From positions 1 through 7,980 of the forward strand of contig JAEWWC010000175.1 of the NCBI GenBank assembly GCA_023396555.1: a DNA stretch of 7,980 bases, given 5' to 3'. Shown here in pieces: positions 6,156 through 7,980 of the stretch. The DNA is from Bacillota bacterium (GTDB taxonomy: Bacteria; Bacillota; Clostridia; Christensenellales; SZUA-584). Made by a program: the position numbers and the translations under genes. The notes below the pieces were generated by a model, which was not told where the DNA came from, did no database searches, and saw nothing but the letters and a program-made list of their open reading frames with translations. Every line of letters begins with the position of its first letter. Positions within the stretch are counted from its first letter, which is position 1.

Positions 6156-7700
6156 ATGATCAATAAGGACTATGTATTGGGAATCGATTTCGGTACCGGC
6201 GGTGTGCGCGCTGCGCTGTTTGACTTCAAAGGCAAGCAGAAGGCGTTTGACTCACAGCCGGTGGCGCTTTCGATTCCCAAAACGGGATATGCGGAGCAGA
6301 GCATAGAGGAATGGTGGGGGGCGCTTAGAAAAGCTGTTAGGGGATGTCTGGCTGCGGCGGGCGTAGAGCCGTCCGCCATTGCCGGAATCGGTGCGGACTG
6401 CACCAGCTGTACGGTGGTTTTTCTGGACAGCAGCTATCAGCCGCTGCGCCCCGCAATACTTTGGATGGACGCCCGGGCGGCCGCTCAGGCCAAACGCATC
6501 TCGCAATGCGGCGACGACGCGCTGAAGTACAACGGCTTTGGCAACGTTTCGTATGAGTGGATGCCCTGTAAAGCGCTTTGGGTCAAGGAGAATGAGCCGG
6601 AGGTTTATCAGAAAGCTGAGCACGTTGTGGAGTGCATCGACTGGCTGATGCACCGGCTTACCGGTAACCTGACCGCCAGCCTCAATAACGTATCCGCGCG
6701 TTGGTATTATGACAGCCACAACGGCGGATTCCCGGTATCTTTATATGAGAAGATCGGCCTTGGCGATGTGCTGGAAAAGTTCCCGAAGACAGTGCTCCCG
6801 ATGGGCGCGCTGCAGGGAACGCTGTCCGCCGAAGCTGCGCGTGAGCTGGGGCTGCTGCCGGGTATTCCGGTGGCGCAGGGCGGCGCGGACGCTTACGTGG
6901 GCATGATCGGCCTCAATGTGATCGAACCCGGAAGCATGGCGCTGATCACCGGATCGTCACATCTGCATCTGGGCCTGACCGATGTGGAGATCCACCAGAA
7001 GGGGATGTTCGGCGGTTTCCCGGATGCGATCGTGCCGGGGCTCTATATGGTGGAGGGCGGGCAGATATCCACCGGCTCCATCGTCAACTGGTTCAAGGAG
7101 AATCTCGCGGGTTATACCGCACAAAAGGCTGCCGCGGAAGGCCGGAAGATATACGACCTGTTCAACGAAGAGGCGGCTCACATCCCGCCCGGATCAGACG
7201 GTCTGCTGATGCTGGACTATTTTCAGGGCAACAGAACGCCGTTTACGGACGGCGAGGTGCGCGGCCTGATTTACGGCCTGACGCTCAAGCATACGCCGGT
7301 GCATATATACCGCGCGATACTCGAAGGCATCGCTTATGGTACGGAACACATACTGCAGACTTTTGCCTCAGGCGGCTACAAGGTGAACGGGCTTTACGTA
7401 TGCGGCGGAGCCACGAAGAGCCGGCTGTGGATGGATATTCACAGCAGCGTGAGCAATGTGCCGATCTACATACCGGAGGAGGCGGAAGCGCCGAGCCTGG
7501 GTTCCGCGATACTTGCAGCCGTGGCGGCAGGCGTCTACCCCGACATTGCCGCAGCATGCCGCAATATGGTCTCGTTTGTGGAAAAGATTGAGCCGGATGC
7601 GGAGCTGTACGGCATATACAGCGAATACGCTGAGAAATACCAGCAGGCCTACCCGCTGATGGGGGAATGGATGCGGCAGGTAACCGCGCTGACAAAATAA
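6156..7700 (+). CDS. FGGY-family carbohydrate kinase (ribulokinase-like)
   Basis: A full-length 514-residue FGGY kinase, which transfers phosphate from ATP to a sugar or polyol in the cytoplasm. The N-terminal phosphate-binding loop is GIDFGTGGVRAALFD (9-23); substrate-side motifs include IGADCTSCTVVFLD (78-91) and ILWMDARAAAQA (101-112). The catalytic base is expected at Asp245 in QGGADAYVGMIGL (241-253). The second domain has LITGSSHLHLG (263-273), GNRTPFTDGEVRG (358-370) and the adenine-binding YVCGGATKSRLW (414-425). The layout resembles the ribulokinase and D-ribulokinase branch more than glycerol kinase or xylulokinase, but the specificity loops do not match one member I can name. The start ATG 6156 has GAGGA (6145-6149) 6 nt upstream. 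It lies between the DhaKL genes and mtnK, so its substrate is probably related to the imported sugar. The LsrK AI-2 kinase is a relative, but the resemblance is not specific. Confidence 0.93.
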   Translation: MINKDYVLGIDFGTGGVRAALFDFKGKQKAFDSQPVALSIPKTGYAEQSIEEWWGALRKAVRGCLAAAGVEPSAIAGIGADCTSCTVVFLDSSYQPLRPAILWMDARAAAQAKRISQCGDDALKYNGFGNVSYEWMPCKALWVKENEPEVYQKAEHVVECIDWLMHRLTGNLTASLNNVSARWYYDSHNGGFPVSLYEKIGLGDVLEKFPKTVLPMGALQGTLSAEAARELGLLPGIPVAQGGADAYVGMIGLNVIEPGSMALITGSSHLHLGLTDVEIHQKGMFGGFPDAIVPGLYMVEGGQISTGSIVNWFKENLAGYTAQKAAAEGRKIYDLFNEEAAHIPPGSDGLLMLDYFQGNRTPFTDGEVRGLIYGLTLKHTPVHIYRAILEGIAYGTEHILQTFASGGYKVNGLYVCGGATKSRLWMDIHSSVSNVPIYIPEEAEAPSLGSAILAAVAAGVYPDIAAACRNMVSFVEKIEPDAELYGIYSEYAEKYQQAYPLMGEWMRQVTALTK

Positions 7701-7706
7701 TCAGGA

Positions 7707-7733
7707 CCGGTTAAACCGGGGGACGATATATCG
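7707..7733 (+). promoter_or_regulatory. Two adjacent short palindromes before mtnK (possible operator or RNA element)
   Basis: In the 44-nt spacer between the FGGY kinase and mtnK, CCGGTT-A-AACCGG (7707-7719) is a perfect interrupted palindrome. CGATATATCG (7724-7733) is a perfect 10-bp palindrome that touches the mtnK ribosome binding site. They could be a regulator site or a weak RNA structure affecting mtnK translation. Short palindromes also arise by chance, and neither matches a regulator motif I recognise. Confidence 0.3.
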
Positions 7734-7738
7734 GAGGT
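7733..7738 (+). promoter_or_regulatory. Ribosome binding site deciding the mtnK start
   Basis: GGAGGT (7733-7738) directly abuts an in-frame ATG at 7739 and lies 6 nt before a second in-frame ATG at 7745. Only the second has workable spacing, so ATG 7745 is chosen. Confidence 0.75.
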
Positions 7739-7744
7739 ATGATC

Positions 7745-7980
7745 ATGGGTGAATACAGAGCACTCACGGAACAGCAGGCGGTGGAATACGCTCGGGGCGT
7801 GCCCGGGCTATTTGAGAAGGATGCCGAACTGGTATCGCATGAAATCGGTGACGGCAATTTGAATCTGGTGTTCCACATTATCGACAACAAGCATGGCAAG
7901 TCCACCATTTTCAAACAGGCACTGCCGCATCTGAGAGTGATCGGTGATTCGTGGCCGCTGACCATAGACCGCTCGCGCAT
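7745..7980 (+). CDS. mtnK: S-methyl-5-thioribose kinase, N-terminal part (cut by window end)
   Basis: The first 78 codons of a protein normally about 400 residues long are present; the frame is open to the window end. MtnK phosphorylates 5-methylthioribose at C1 using ATP in methionine salvage, and related enzymes serve 5-deoxyribose disposal. The match is distinctive: glycine-rich ATP loop EIGDGNLNLVFHI (33-45), ATP-contacting lysine in FKQALP (56-61; Lys57) and VIGDSWPLTIDRSR (65-78), all closely like the Bacillus subtilis MtnK N terminus. It belongs to the aminoglycoside-phosphotransferase/ChoK-like fold, unlike the two other kinases upstream. The usual partner, MtnA isomerase, is not in the window and may follow. 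Its place at the end of an importer operon suggests uptake of an external 5-substituted ribose rather than only recycling of internal methylthioadenosine; that is inference. Confidence 0.93.
   Translation, partial: MGEYRALTEQQAVEYARGVPGLFEKDAELVSHEIGDGNLNLVFHIIDNKHGKSTIFKQALPHLRVIGDSWPLTIDRSR

Noticed and set aside
5561..6163. Antisense open frame of 200 codons over the DhaL-like gene
   Set aside because: Its composition is that of a GC-rich shadow frame; the + strand DhaL motifs explain the sequence.
1..7700. Identification as an Lsr AI-2 uptake operon
   Set aside because: The importer type and FGGY kinase are compatible, but the binding-protein contact residues do not fit, LsrF, LsrG and LsrR are absent from the window, and DhaKL and MtnK are not part of that system.
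1..7980. Search for CRISPR arrays, tRNA/rRNA genes, insertion sequences, long direct repeats or phage genes
   Set aside because: None seen; nearly the whole window is occupied by seven metabolic and transport genes.

Overview
The window is one strand of what looks like a single catabolic operon, seven genes all on the + strand with no convincing antisense gene. It encodes an ATP-driven sugar importer of the ribose type (CUT2 family) followed by three sugar kinases of unrelated fold. Both ends are cut: the first gene (periplasmic-type substrate-binding protein) lacks its start and the last (methylthioribose kinase, mtnK) lacks most of its body. Strong AGGAGG-type ribosome binding sites, short spacers and moderately high, uneven GC suggest a Bacillota/Clostridia-like bacterium. 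This placement is inferred from style and protein resemblance; no marker gene is present.

Layout: 1-702 C-terminal two thirds of a LsrB/ribose-like sugar-binding protein; 703-831 a 129-nt spacer with a perfect 12-bp hairpin; 832-2319 a fused double-NBD ATPase; 2356-3378 and 3392-4444 two different CUT2 permeases, presumably a heterodimer; 4470-5468 a DhaK-type subunit; 5483-6112 a DhaL-type subunit; 6156-7700 an FGGY-family carbohydrate kinase; 7745 to the end the first 78 codons of S-methyl-5-thioribose kinase. Spacers after the first gene are 13-44 nt, so co-transcription is likely from the ATPase gene onward and probably from the binding-protein gene, with the hairpin adjusting relative dosage.

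How it may work together: the binding protein, two permeases and ATPase import a small, unphosphorylated sugar or sugar-like compound; DhaK/DhaL, the FGGY kinase and MtnK then phosphorylate the imported sugar(s) or intermediates. MtnK points to 5-substituted riboses (5-methylthioribose, perhaps 5-deoxyribose). The DhaK subunit keeps the covalent histidine and the substrate aspartate but has lost the lysine that E. coli DhaK uses for dihydroxyacetone, so its substrate is probably another ketose. No DhaM phosphotransferase subunit, isomerase, aldolase or regulator is visible. The combination of a CUT2 importer, DhaKL, an FGGY kinase and MtnK is the most interesting aspect of the window. The individual families are all known; the pathway they form here cannot be read from the sequence alone.
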